Assembly (NCBI GenBank): GCA_937995875.1
Contig: CALKIW010000033.1
Coordinates: 1-5,135, forward strand
DNA length: 5,135 bases
Origin: an uncultured Bacteroidales bacterium
Lineage (GTDB): Bacteria; Bacteroidota; Bacteroidia; Bacteroidales; Bacteroidaceae
Direction: 5' to 3'
Program-made: the position numbers and the translations under genes
Shown: positions 1 to 4,672 of the stretch, piece by piece
Layout of the letters: every line of letters begins with the position of its first letter
How positions within the stretch are numbered: the stretch's first letter is position 1
Notes under the pieces: generated by a model
Told to the model about the DNA's origin: nothing
Seen by the model: only the letters and a program-made list of their open reading frames with translations
Database searches by the model: none

Positions 1-1
1 T

Positions 2-139
2 TTAAAATGGTGCGCCTCCTGCTACTGCTCCGCCAAACGGTAAACTTGACGCGTTTGCCCAGCGCGTGCTTGCCTGTGTGCTGCCCTTTATATGGCTGCC
101 ACCACCCGCATTTGTTGATGCTCCGTCTGAATATGCCAT
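2..139 (-). CDS. Small Gly/Ala/Ser-rich protein, 45 aa, unknown function
   Basis: This is a complete 45-codon reading frame from ATG to TAA. It begins 19 nt after the stop of the phospholipase-D-like gene, so the two are probably co-transcribed. A good Shine-Dalgarno, GGAGA, lies about 8 nt before the ATG and is the main support for translation. The peptide starts MAYSDGAST, has a GGG run near residues 12-14 and ends GGAVAGGAPF. It is rich in Gly, Ala, Ser and Thr, with a single Trp at residue 27. It has no signal peptide, membrane segment or Cys. I do not recognise the family. The low-complexity composition suggests a flexible peptide, perhaps a small virion-associated or accessory protein, but that is a guess. 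The stop lies 2 bases from the window edge, so the next gene cannot be seen. Confidence 0.55.
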   Translation of the reverse strand: MAYSDGASTNAGGGSHIKGSTQASTRWANASSLPFGGAVAGGAPF

Positions 140-158
140 TTTACTGTCTCCTTTATCG

Positions 159-986
159 CTAATCTTTAAAATGTTTCCTTGTGAAAATATCCCAAGCGTT
201 TTTGTTGCGTATGGGCTTCTTTATCGTGGCGTATTTTTCAATAATCTTCTTGAATTGCTCGTTGTAAAAATCATATAATTTTTTATTCTCTTCCAGCGTG
301 AATTGCTCAATACTTCCACTTGAACGGAGGTTTGCAGATCCATGTATTACAATATGTTTTCCTCCTGCCGTCTTGAAATGTACGGTCTTGGTGTGCATCC
401 CTGCAACAGCAAGTTGGAAGCGCCCGCCCGTACCATCCTCGCCTTGACCAATGTCGAGATGCTGGTAGATGTATGGCAAAAGCCCGTTGCGCTCGTGTGC
501 CCAAAAATAAACGGATATGATGAGATTTAACTTGTCGATGTAACCATGTGTCATCAGTCCCTCAAGACTATCCACGTTTTCCTGTGACAATGAAAGCGTG
601 CTAATCGTCATTTCTTCGGCGTGTGCTTGATTTTCCCGCATGAAGGCTTCTATAAAATCGCCAAATATAAAAGACCCTGCAAGGAACACATCGCATCGTG
701 CCCCCTCGGATATGGGCTTCAATTCCTTTGCAAGACGTTCAGCATTTTCGTAAAGAACAAAGTCCTGTTCGCTGTATTGCACGAAGTGAGGCAGGATGTA
801 ACGGGTTTCCTCCATCTCGTCGGACGGCAGAAAATCAGCAAGGCTAAGGTTGATGTCGTTAAAATCAGGTACCTCAAAGTTTCCGATATCTCCAAGCTCG
901 CCCAAAAGAGCATCCCCCTCATAGATGCTGCTTCTGCGCTGCTGTTGTCCGTCGGTTGCCTTTTTGCCTGTTTGATTTTCTGCCAT
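159..986 (-). CDS. Phospholipase-D-like (HKD-type) domain protein, 275 aa
   Basis: The protein resembles a single-domain member of the PLD superfamily (phosphodiesterases and nucleases acting through a His nucleophile). The supporting segment is near residues 195-228: H198-T-K200, then G216-S-A-N-L-R-S-S-G-S-I-E227-Q, matching the HxK...GSxN...E layout. The usual Asp after HxKxxxx is Lys205, so the motif is incomplete and the activity is uncertain. The first 60 residues are acidic and probably flexible. Residues 65-180 include FLAGSFIFGDF and a hydrophobic KLNLIISVYFWAHER segment, which would fit the first half of a PLD-like fold. The C-terminus is Lys-rich (KKIIEKYATIKKPIRNKN). There is no signal peptide, so it is probably cytoplasmic. 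It has its own promoter (1016-1046), with 115 bp separating it from the RuvC-like gene, so it may be expressed independently as an accessory or DNA-processing protein. A single HKD half would need to dimerise. The start is the first ATG and lacks a clear Shine-Dalgarno, as is common in Bacteroidota. Confidence 0.72.
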   Translation of the reverse strand: MAENQTGKKATDGQQQRRSSIYEGDALLGELGDIGNFEVPDFNDINLSLADFLPSDEMEETRYILPHFVQYSEQDFVLYENAERLAKELKPISEGARCDVFLAGSFIFGDFIEAFMRENQAHAEEMTISTLSLSQENVDSLEGLMTHGYIDKLNLIISVYFWAHERNGLLPYIYQHLDIGQGEDGTGGRFQLAVAGMHTKTVHFKTAGGKHIVIHGSANLRSSGSIEQFTLEENKKLYDFYNEQFKKIIEKYATIKKPIRNKNAWDIFTRKHFKD

Positions 987-1015
987 ACCAATCGATGTCT
1001 GTTAAAATAACAATG

Positions 1016-1046
1016 CAAATATAAACTAAAACAATTGATATGCAAA
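1016..1046 (-). promoter_or_regulatory. Bacteroidota-type promoter for the PLD-like gene
   Basis: On the minus strand TTTG (1046-1043), a 19-bp spacer and TATATTTG (1023-1016) match the Bacteroides primary sigma consensus TTTG / TAnnTTTG exactly in both boxes. The -7 box ends 29 nt before the ATG at 986, leaving a short AT-rich leader. The flanks are strongly AT-rich and non-coding. Confidence 0.75.
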
Positions 1047-1101
1047 CGTTTTAATGATTTTTTAACCTTTCACTGCTTGTTATTTTTTCACCTCGTTGCT
1101 C

Positions 1102-1713
1102 TCAGCGTGTGCAATCTGTTGTTTTTATGCGATTTGTGTCTCTGGATGCATTCTGTGTTTTCCGCAGGCTTATCCGCATTGGGAACCCGGCCTTGTCCCA
1201 TGCAAGCAATGCAGCGTCTCGGCCTTCTTGGTTCATTCTTCCGAGCTTCTGCTGGGTTACTTGCTCCAGTTCGTCTTGGGTGATTTTCCGATTTTGCCCG
1301 CTCCAACACTTAGCCAGCGGACGCTTGAACTCGTATGGAATTTTCAAAAAGTCCATCATTTCGCCCAAAAGGCGTGAGACTTGCTCGTTGCGTCCTTGCG
1401 ACACCCCCTTGGCCGCTGCAACGGTGCGTGTGTCCCATCTCTGCAGATGCCAATTACTCTTGTTTAGCCACCCCGCTTCGATAATCACTTTGAAGCCGTG
1501 GTTGTTTCCCTGCAAGGCTTGTTCGTAGAGCGTGTTAACCCACTTAATCGTTTCGGCAAACGGCAGCTGTTTAACAGTTAGTTTTCGTGTTTTTAAGTTT
1601 AATACGGCTATGCCATTTTTGTCCACGTCCGGGTCGATGCCGATGTATATTTTTTCTGCTCTTATTCCTGCTTCTTCTCTTGCTGTTTTTCTGCTTGAGT
1701 TTTTTGTGTCCAT
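1102..1713 (-). CDS. RuvC-like Holliday junction resolvase (phage type), 203 aa
   Basis: This is a probable RNase-H-fold nuclease that cuts four-way or branched DNA, acting in phage replication, recombination or pre-packaging debranching. Visible active-site elements are YIGIDPDVDKNG at 23-34 (first acidic residue D27), VIIEAGW at 77-82 (E79) and NQEGRDAALLAW at 161-172 (E163 and D166). This is the D...E...D/E-x2-D spacing of the RuvC family, where the last element is usually HxxD or DxxD. GVSQGRNEQVSRLLGEMM (103-120) fits the helix between strands in this fold. Residues 1-20 are basic and polar and precede the first strand. The last 25 residues are also basic and may be disordered. The length (203) is slightly above bacterial RuvC (about 170-180). 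The ATG at 1713 is preceded by AT-rich sequence without a Shine-Dalgarno, and the frame upstream is closed by a TAA about 50 nt back. No promoter is visible just upstream, so it is probably read with the replication operon. Confidence 0.85.
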   Translation of the reverse strand: MDTKNSSRKTAREEAGIRAEKIYIGIDPDVDKNGIAVLNLKTRKLTVKQLPFAETIKWVNTLYEQALQGNNHGFKVIIEAGWLNKSNWHLQRWDTRTVAAAKGVSQGRNEQVSRLLGEMMDFLKIPYEFKRPLAKCWSGQNRKITQDELEQVTQQKLGRMNQEGRDAALLAWDKAGFPMRISLRKTQNASRDTNRIKTTDCTR

Positions 1714-1774
1714 AGTAAAAATTTTTGAAGTGTTTTTTGGGCTACCTGTATGGTTGGTTGGTTACATGTGTGTG

Positions 1775-1797
1775 CCCCCCTCCTAAACCCTCCCCCC
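1775..1797. repeat. C/G-rich mirror repeat between the Cys-rich gene and the RuvC-like gene
   Basis: The plus strand reads CCCCCCTCC (1775-1783), TAAAC, then CCTCCCCCC (1789-1797). The two arms are mirror images, and the minus strand is almost all purine. Such tracts can form triplex DNA or two-tier G-quadruplexes, and on the mRNA-sense strand the AGGAGGGGGG also looks like a ribosome-binding site. It lies in a 120-bp gap (1714-1833) that otherwise holds a short tandem TTGG run (about 1752-1762) and AT-rich sequence next to the RuvC start. No recognisable promoter or hairpin terminator is visible in that gap. Confidence 0.5.
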
Positions 1798-1833
1798 AAA
1801 TACGCTTGGTGGATTTCGTTTGGTGATGGGTGA

Positions 1834-1989
1834 CTACTTGCCGGTATGGTGACAAAGTGGTGTGTGGGCGTGTTCTACGTAGCGATTCAGGCGTGTGCAC
1901 CACCTGCCGTTGATGCAGTTCGTTCCGTCGTTGCATACAGCGCACGGATACGGGGCTTTTGTCTTTATTCTCGTTCTCGTTCCTGTCAC
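1834..1989 (-). CDS. Small Cys/His-rich, probably zinc-binding protein, 51 aa
   Basis: This is a 51-codon frame starting at GTG and ending at TAG. Its GTG shares one base with the TAG stop of the 107-aa gene (TAGTG), the signature of stop-start coupled translation. GGAGG lies about 11 nt upstream and AGG closer in. The first 12 residues are basic and Thr-rich. They are followed by PYPCAVCNDG with C16-x2-C19, then C25, C31 and C46, and a His cluster (H40, H42, H47, H48). Five Cys and four His in 51 residues strongly suggest metal binding, most likely one zinc site. The central LNRYVEHAHTPLC segment could form a short helix. Small Cys-rich proteins of this kind are common in phage early regions, often as DNA- or protein-binding accessory factors, but I do not recognise this one. 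An overlapping 92-codon frame (1742-2020) starts at TTG, is low in plausibility and is rejected in favour of this one. Confidence 0.68.
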   Translation of the reverse strand: MTGTRTRIKTKAPYPCAVCNDGTNCINGRWCTRLNRYVEHAHTPLCHHTGK

Positions 1990-2312
1990 TACCTGCCAGC
2001 CCTCCGACCGATGTTGTCAAGGTTGCAGTTTAAGTACTCGACTTTACCGCCCCCGTCCCTGAATACTTTCTCCAATGCGTCTAAATCTGGCTTGGGGTTG
2101 GCGTCGTGCTCCACCGTAACCGCTTGTACCCTGCCATGCTTGTCAATGACTGCTGCGATCTTGCATTTTTTGTATTCAATTTGCGCTTTCTGTTCCTGCA
2201 TCTGGCATGAAGCGTTGAAAAGAATCTGTCGCATTCGCTCGTATCGTTCCCCGTAATGCTTTTGCCGCGTCGGTTTCGCAGATGTCCTGTTGCGCTTGTT
2301 TCTTGCATTCAT
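1989..2312 (-). CDS. Conserved-looking small phage protein of unknown function, 107 aa
   Basis: The ATG overlaps the TGA of the 193-aa gene by four bases (ATGA), so translation is probably coupled. Residues 1-28 are highly basic (MNARNKRNRTSAKPTRQKHYGERYER), suggesting nucleic-acid contact. Residues 29-48 form a likely helix rich in Gln, Glu and Lys. Residues 50-75 (CKIAAVIDKHGRVQAVTVEHD) alternate like a beta hairpin, followed by an acidic helix (DLDALEKVF) and a short strand (KVEYLNC). This order of basic tail, helix and small alpha/beta unit resembles small DNA-associated phage proteins, but I do not recognise the family and assign no function. Its stop overlaps the GTG of the Cys-rich gene, so the 193-, 107- and 51-aa genes form one translationally linked group between helicase loader and resolvase. 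Confidence 0.75.
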   Translation of the reverse strand: MNARNKRNRTSAKPTRQKHYGERYERMRQILFNASCQMQEQKAQIEYKKCKIAAVIDKHGRVQAVTVEHDANPKPDLDALEKVFRDGGGKVEYLNCNLDNIGRRAGR

Positions 2313-2890
2313 AGTTTGCTCTCCTTGCTGCTGGTGCTGGTGCTGTTTCCGAGGCTGGCTTCCGTTTCTGTGTTTCTCTTAGCCGTTTTGTTGCCGTATC
2401 GGTTGGTTAGCTGCTTGCTTACCTCGGCGCAGTTGGCTGTTAAGGCTTTCCAAGCCCTTACATCGATTTTCAGGCTTTGGACAAAATCTCTGGCCGTCTG
2501 ACAAATGATTGCTGCCATCGTATCGTCCTGCTTCATGGCTGTGAAAACCAAGTCGACCAGCTCAACGGTGTGCCCGCTGTATTTTATCAAACAGTTCTCG
2601 CCGTCTGTCTTTAAGCAAATATCGGCCTTTGGATTCGTAATTTCTTTTTTCTGATTCATGCTGATGGTGGTGGTGCTAACTTTCTGTGAGGTCATTTTTT
2701 TTGTTTTTAATGGGTTTTTATGGGTTTTTCTATGTTTTTGCGTTTCTTGATGTGCTAACTTCGGTAAAACATCGCCTATTTGCCCGTTTATTTTCGCTTT
2801 GAGCGCATTTCTCCCGATTTCCGATAAACTATATACCTTTGGGATTTTAACGCGCTTAAATCGCCCGTTTTGGCGTTTTGCAATTTGCAT
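2309..2890 (-). CDS. Unrecognised phage early protein, up to 193 aa (start uncertain)
   Basis: The frame is open from an ATG at 2890 to a TGA at 2309. Two parts are visible. Residues 1-65 are very basic (RQNGRFKRVKIPKVY and HQETQKHRKTHKNPLKTKK) and could contact DNA. Residues 66-193 start at a second ATG (2695) with an A-rich upstream sequence of the type used for initiation in Bacteroidota. They hold a likely folded core, ICLKTDGENCLIKYSGHTVELVDLVFTAMKQDD and MAAIICQTARDFVQSL (about residues 91-140), ending in a Ser/Thr-rich tail (169-193). Starting at 2695 would give 128 aa. The first part has competition from a different frame (2788-2940) that begins with an ATGA overlap with the helicase-loader stop, so the 5' boundary is open. 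The core resembles small phage proteins with an alternating strand-helix pattern, but I cannot name a family. The 3' end is coupled to the 107-aa gene. Confidence 0.65.
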   Translation of the reverse strand: MQIAKRQNGRFKRVKIPKVYSLSEIGRNALKAKINGQIGDVLPKLAHQETQKHRKTHKNPLKTKKMTSQKVSTTTISMNQKKEITNPKADICLKTDGENCLIKYSGHTVELVDLVFTAMKQDDTMAAIICQTARDFVQSLKIDVRAWKALTANCAEVSKQLTNRYGNKTAKRNTETEASLGNSTSTSSKESKL

Positions 2891-2940
2891 TCATGCTTTT
2901 TGGCTCCCTGAACTGTTTGTTTCTGCTCGTGAAACCTCAT
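2788..2940 (-). CDS. Possible 50-aa basic protein coupled to the helicase loader (alternative to the 5' part of the 193-aa frame)
   Basis: An ATG at 2940 overlaps the TGA of the DnaC-like gene as ATGA, and the frame runs 50 codons to TAA at 2788. The peptide (MRFHEQKQTVQGAKKHECK..., ending MRSKRK) is Lys/Arg/Gln-rich with no recognisable domain. In its favour is the stop-start overlap, used elsewhere in this operon. Against it, no Shine-Dalgarno is present, the composition is uninformative, and 103 bases overlap the 5' part of the 193-aa frame in another phase. If this peptide is real, the next gene more probably starts at 2695. Confidence 0.22.
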   Translation of the reverse strand: MRFHEQKQTVQGAKKHECKLQNAKTGDLSALKSQRYIVYRKSGEMRSKRK

Positions 2941-3578
2941 GCAGTTCGGTAGCTTGCGTTGTCAAACGGAATCACTGCCATGGTTTCGTTGAGTCTGTCC
3001 GCAATCCGTTCTTGGTACTTCTCGCCGATAAGCCGTGGGGTTAGGTTGGTCGTGATGAACGTCGTCAGCCCTGAGGCATACCTGCTCTCAAGCAGCGTTG
3101 CAATCGGATTGACGATATTGCCGTAAACCTGTACCTCGGCAGGCTCCGTGCCCATGTCCTCAATGCCCAGCAGGTTTGTCTTGGCGTAGGTTGCTGCTTT
3201 CTGCTCGTCCGCAAAATGGATGGCTATCTCCTTGGCGTGGGCTATCCGGATGTTTACGTCGGCAGGGTACCAGCTGCCGTTAACAGTTTCGCCAAAAATA
3301 TTTTGCTCTGCTAAAAAATTCGTGGCCGTCTTTATGGCTCGGAGCATCGTCGTCTTGCCGTTGCCGCATTTCCCGCAAAGCATGATGCCCCTCTTGTTGT
3401 CCCGTGCGGTCAGTGCATTTGCCACGGTCTGGATATTCTTGCCTGTCGCTTCGTCGTCGACGAAATCAAACCCCCGTGCCATCACCTCGGCCATGTATGC
3501 TGCCCTGAGCACTCTTAGCGCTGCGTTGCTGGGAATCGGCCACTTAAAAGCTCGTATGATAGTCCTCCGGCTTAGCAT
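2937..3578 (-). CDS. DnaC/IstB-like AAA+ ATPase, putative helicase loader, 213 aa
   Basis: This is a probable loader that places the host replicative helicase at the phage origin in an ATP-dependent step. In numbering from the ATG at 3578, the protein shows Walker A GKCGNGKT at 69-76, and Walker B within LLGIEDMG with E140-D141. Sensor I is TTFITTN at 172-178, and an RIADRL box at 191-196 carries the arginine-finger region, as in DnaC and IstB proteins. Residues before Walker A (1-65) are helical and would contact the initiator or helicase. The frame stays open to an ATG at 3719 (260 aa) with a further ATG at 3683. I prefer 3578 because the longer forms would overlap the initiator gene by about 140-176 nt, whereas this start gives a 35-nt overlap. 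None has a convincing Shine-Dalgarno, so the start is uncertain. Its position directly after the initiator is the classic phage O-P or DnaD-DnaC arrangement. Confidence 0.88.
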   Translation of the reverse strand: MLSRRTIIRAFKWPIPSNAALRVLRAAYMAEVMARGFDFVDDEATGKNIQTVANALTARDNKRGIMLCGKCGNGKTTMLRAIKTATNFLAEQNIFGETVNGSWYPADVNIRIAHAKEIAIHFADEQKAATYAKTNLLGIEDMGTEPAEVQVYGNIVNPIATLLESRYASGLTTFITTNLTPRLIGEKYQERIADRLNETMAVIPFDNASYRTA

Positions 3579-4620
3579 CCGGTACGCCAGTTCCCCTGCG
3601 TCTGTCTCGCTCCAGCTGTCTCTGGTGGTTAAGTTCTGCAATCGATAGCCTGCTTGCTCTGTCTGTCTGTTGATAATTTCCATTTGCTGTTTTGTTTTGA
3701 TTCTGGTCGAAGTTGTCATAATTGCCGTCGAGCACCTTTGGAAAATTGTTTGGCCGCATCAGCCAGCCAAAATTTGCTCTAAAGCCTTTTGCGCCGTCGC
3801 CGTTCAAAAAGTCCGACCGCGCTGCTTTGCGGATAACCTCCTTCACGCTTTCTTTGCCGTACTGCTTGAGTCTTGCAACAAACCAACTTTGCCGCTGCCC
3901 TGTCAGCTCGCTGCAAAGCCTTGGCATCCTTGCTTGCGCTGCGTCGAGCTCTGAATTATAAAAATCTCGAATCTCCCGGCAGGCTTCTTTCACGGCTGCG
4001 ATGTTTTTTTTCGACGCAGCTGCCTTTTCTTTGTTAGTTTCTTTTAAGCTAGCCTTATTAATATTCTTAGTTGTGTATTCGTTTTTCGGATTCTTGACGA
4101 AATCGTCATCGGATTCTGTGTCTCCGTCTGTGTCTCCGTCTCCTTGACATCTCTCATCGCTAAGTGTTGTAACACAATTAGTTACTATTGTTTTTATGTG
4201 TCTCCGTTTTTCGGATTCTTGACGCGATTCTGTGTATTCGTCTGTGTATTCGTCTGTGTATTCGCCTGTGTATTCGTCTCCTTGGTACTTGTCGTAATTA
4301 AGTATTGATATACAGCCGATTACGTTGCTTTTTTGTGTCTCCGTCTTCCCATTGGAATTTAAGAGCGCCAGGAACCTCGTCACCTTGTTCGTCGACCACC
4401 TCCATCTGCTCGCCAAATCTCGAATCGACATGTAGACACATCCGCGCTTGGTTTCGACCGTCACTCCGCGCTTGTCCATCTGTCCGTCTTGGTACTCTGC
4501 CAGAGAAATAAGGTCGACCCATGCCGCCCATTTGCAGAGCGGCTCCTTGCTGAAGAGCTCGTCGTCCTTCCAGTTCGCACCGACCCGGTATAACTTGATG
4601 TAGCCTCGTCCTTTAGCCAT
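3544..4620 (-). CDS. Phage replication initiator (replisome-organiser type), 358 aa
   Basis: This is a putative origin-binding protein that recruits the helicase loader. The N-terminus, GYIKLYRVGANWKDDELFSKEPLCKWAAWVDL, is the usual opening of phage initiators. It is followed by a winged-helix segment near 65-91 (SIRDLASRWRWSTNKVTRFLALL, then NG). Residues 110-205 form a low-complexity acidic linker with EYTG/EYTD repeats (116-131) and DGDTDGDTES (161-170). Residues 210-302 hold a helical C-terminal domain (EACREIRDFYNSEL, QSWFVARLKQYG, and GFRANFGWLMRPNNFPKVLDGNY), the signature often seen at the end of phage initiators. The polar tail (303-358) runs into the loader gene. The ATG at 4620 is chosen because GGAGGT lies 4 nt upstream. 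An in-frame TTG at 4644 falls inside a stable stem and is unlikely to be used. The gene is first in its operon, behind a promoter and a structured leader, and its linker carries the DNA repeats proposed as the origin. Confidence 0.85.
   Translation of the reverse strand: MAKGRGYIKLYRVGANWKDDELFSKEPLCKWAAWVDLISLAEYQDGQMDKRGVTVETKRGCVYMSIRDLASRWRWSTNKVTRFLALLNSNGKTETQKSNVIGCISILNYDKYQGDEYTGEYTDEYTDEYTESRQESEKRRHIKTIVTNCVTTLSDERCQGDGDTDGDTESDDDFVKNPKNEYTTKNINKASLKETNKEKAAASKKNIAAVKEACREIRDFYNSELDAAQARMPRLCSELTGQRQSWFVARLKQYGKESVKEVIRKAARSDFLNGDGAKGFRANFGWLMRPNNFPKVLDGNYDNFDQNQNKTANGNYQQTDRASRLSIAELNHQRQLERDRRRGTGVPDAKPEDYHTSF
4028..4071. other. AT-rich tract beside the iterons, candidate DNA-unwinding element
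   Basis: Around 4031-4071 only about 10 of 41 bases are G or C by hand count, clearly lower than the surrounding coding sequence. It includes TTATTAATATTC. It directly abuts the first iteron-like repeat (4072) and lies on the downstream side of the repeats in transcription direction. In lambda the AT-rich unwinding region is likewise next to the O-binding iterons. It also encodes the end of the initiator linker, so the composition may partly reflect Lys and Asn codons. Confidence 0.35.
4080..4099. repeat. 20-bp perfect direct repeat, copy 1
   Basis: The sequence CGTTTTTCGGATTCTTGACG is identical to copy 2 at 4205-4224. Each copy overlaps the end of an iteron-like motif (4072 and 4197), so the full unit is iteron plus this extension. 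The offset of 125 bp is not a multiple of 3. Copy 1 is read as part of VKNPKNEYT and copy 2 as part of RQESEKRRH, so the identity is at DNA level. Confidence 0.75.
4164..4175. repeat. Short perfect inverted repeat GTGTT-GT-AACAC within the repeat region
   Basis: The 5-bp arms are separated by 2 bp, in an AT-richer gap between the two repeat clusters (about 4161-4196). A second short inverted repeat, GTAAC / GTTAC, overlaps it (4169-4185). Such dyads occur in origins as secondary binding sites. They are short enough to arise by chance. Confidence 0.3.
4205..4224. repeat. 20-bp perfect direct repeat, copy 2
   Basis: This is identical to copy 1 at 4080-4099 and lies in a different reading frame of the same gene. 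It is followed immediately by the four-copy tandem iteron array (4230-4277). Confidence 0.75.
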
Positions 4621-4672
4621 GACTACCTCCGTTGAAAATGGCAAACCGAGCCCCTGTCGAGCATCTTGCCAT
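4613..4672 (-). CDS. Possible 19-aa leader peptide overlapping the initiator start
   Basis: An ATG at 4672 opens a 19-codon frame (MARCSTGARFAIFNGGSHG) whose TAA overlaps the second and third codons of the initiator. Translation through it would unfold the leader stem and expose the ribosome-binding site, so it could couple translation. However, the sequence before its ATG is pyrimidine-rich (ACCTCCCC) and offers no ribosome-binding site. I consider it possible but unproven. Confidence 0.15.
   Translation of the reverse strand: MARCSTGARFAIFNGGSHG
4625..4630 (-). promoter_or_regulatory. Strong Shine-Dalgarno of the initiator gene (GGAGGT)
   Basis: The six bases are a perfect match to the 16S anti-Shine-Dalgarno and lie 4 nt before the ATG at 4620. 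They decide the start codon. Strong sites are uncommon in Bacteroidota genes. This one is also the exact complement of ACCTCC in the leader (4680-4675 on the minus strand). Confidence 0.8.

Larger units (their letters stand above)
4072..4344. repeat. Nine iteron-like 11-bp repeats inside the initiator gene (candidate replication origin)
   Basis: On the plus strand the motif TGTGT(ATT or CTC)CG(T or C) begins at 4072, 4117, 4129, 4197, 4231, 4243, 4255, 4267 and 4334. Those at 4117-4139 are a tandem pair with 12-bp period, and those at 4231-4277 are four tandem copies with 12-bp period. Spacing modulo 3 shows that copies occur in all three reading frames. The motif encodes EYT or GDT in one frame, RRH in the second (4197) and TETQ in the third (4334). 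Selection therefore seems to act on DNA, not on peptide. In-gene iterons in the linker of the initiator gene are the known arrangement of the lambda origin in gene O. A function as origin is inferred. Confidence 0.6.

Noticed and set aside
662..669. A third TATATTTG match on the minus strand
   Set aside because: It lies within the PLD-like coding region, and the bases 19 bp upstream (GATG) do not match the -33 box.
621..1010. 129-codon plus-strand frame opposite the PLD-like gene
   Set aside because: It is antisense to a gene with recognisable motifs, with no plus-strand promoter or Shine-Dalgarno, and has a Cys/Leu-rich shadow composition.
719..1045. 108-codon minus-strand frame over the PLD-like gene start and promoter
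   Set aside because: It runs through the near-consensus promoter and in a different phase to the PLD-like gene. The peptide shows no domain.
1742..2020. 92-codon minus-strand frame across the gap before the RuvC-like gene
   Set aside because: It starts at TTG without a ribosome-binding site. It overlaps the Cys-rich frame, which has a coupled start and a metal-binding pattern. Its peptide is low-complexity Arg/His/Thr.
2834..2841. TACCTTTG on the plus strand, matching TAnnTTTG
   Set aside because: There is no TTTG at the required distance and no plus-strand gene follows.
3220..3648. 142-codon plus-strand frame opposite the helicase loader
   Set aside because: It is antisense to Walker A and Walker B coding sequence and reads as a typical reverse-strand shadow.
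4230..4277. Impression of a CRISPR-like or minisatellite array
   Set aside because: Units are 12 bp in direct tandem without unique spacers, inside a coding frame. They fit iterons or a coding tandem repeat, not CRISPR.
4621..4644. Eight-codon N-terminal extension of the initiator from TTG at 4644
   Set aside because: The TTG is within the leader stem, whereas the ATG at 4620 has a perfect Shine-Dalgarno at good spacing.
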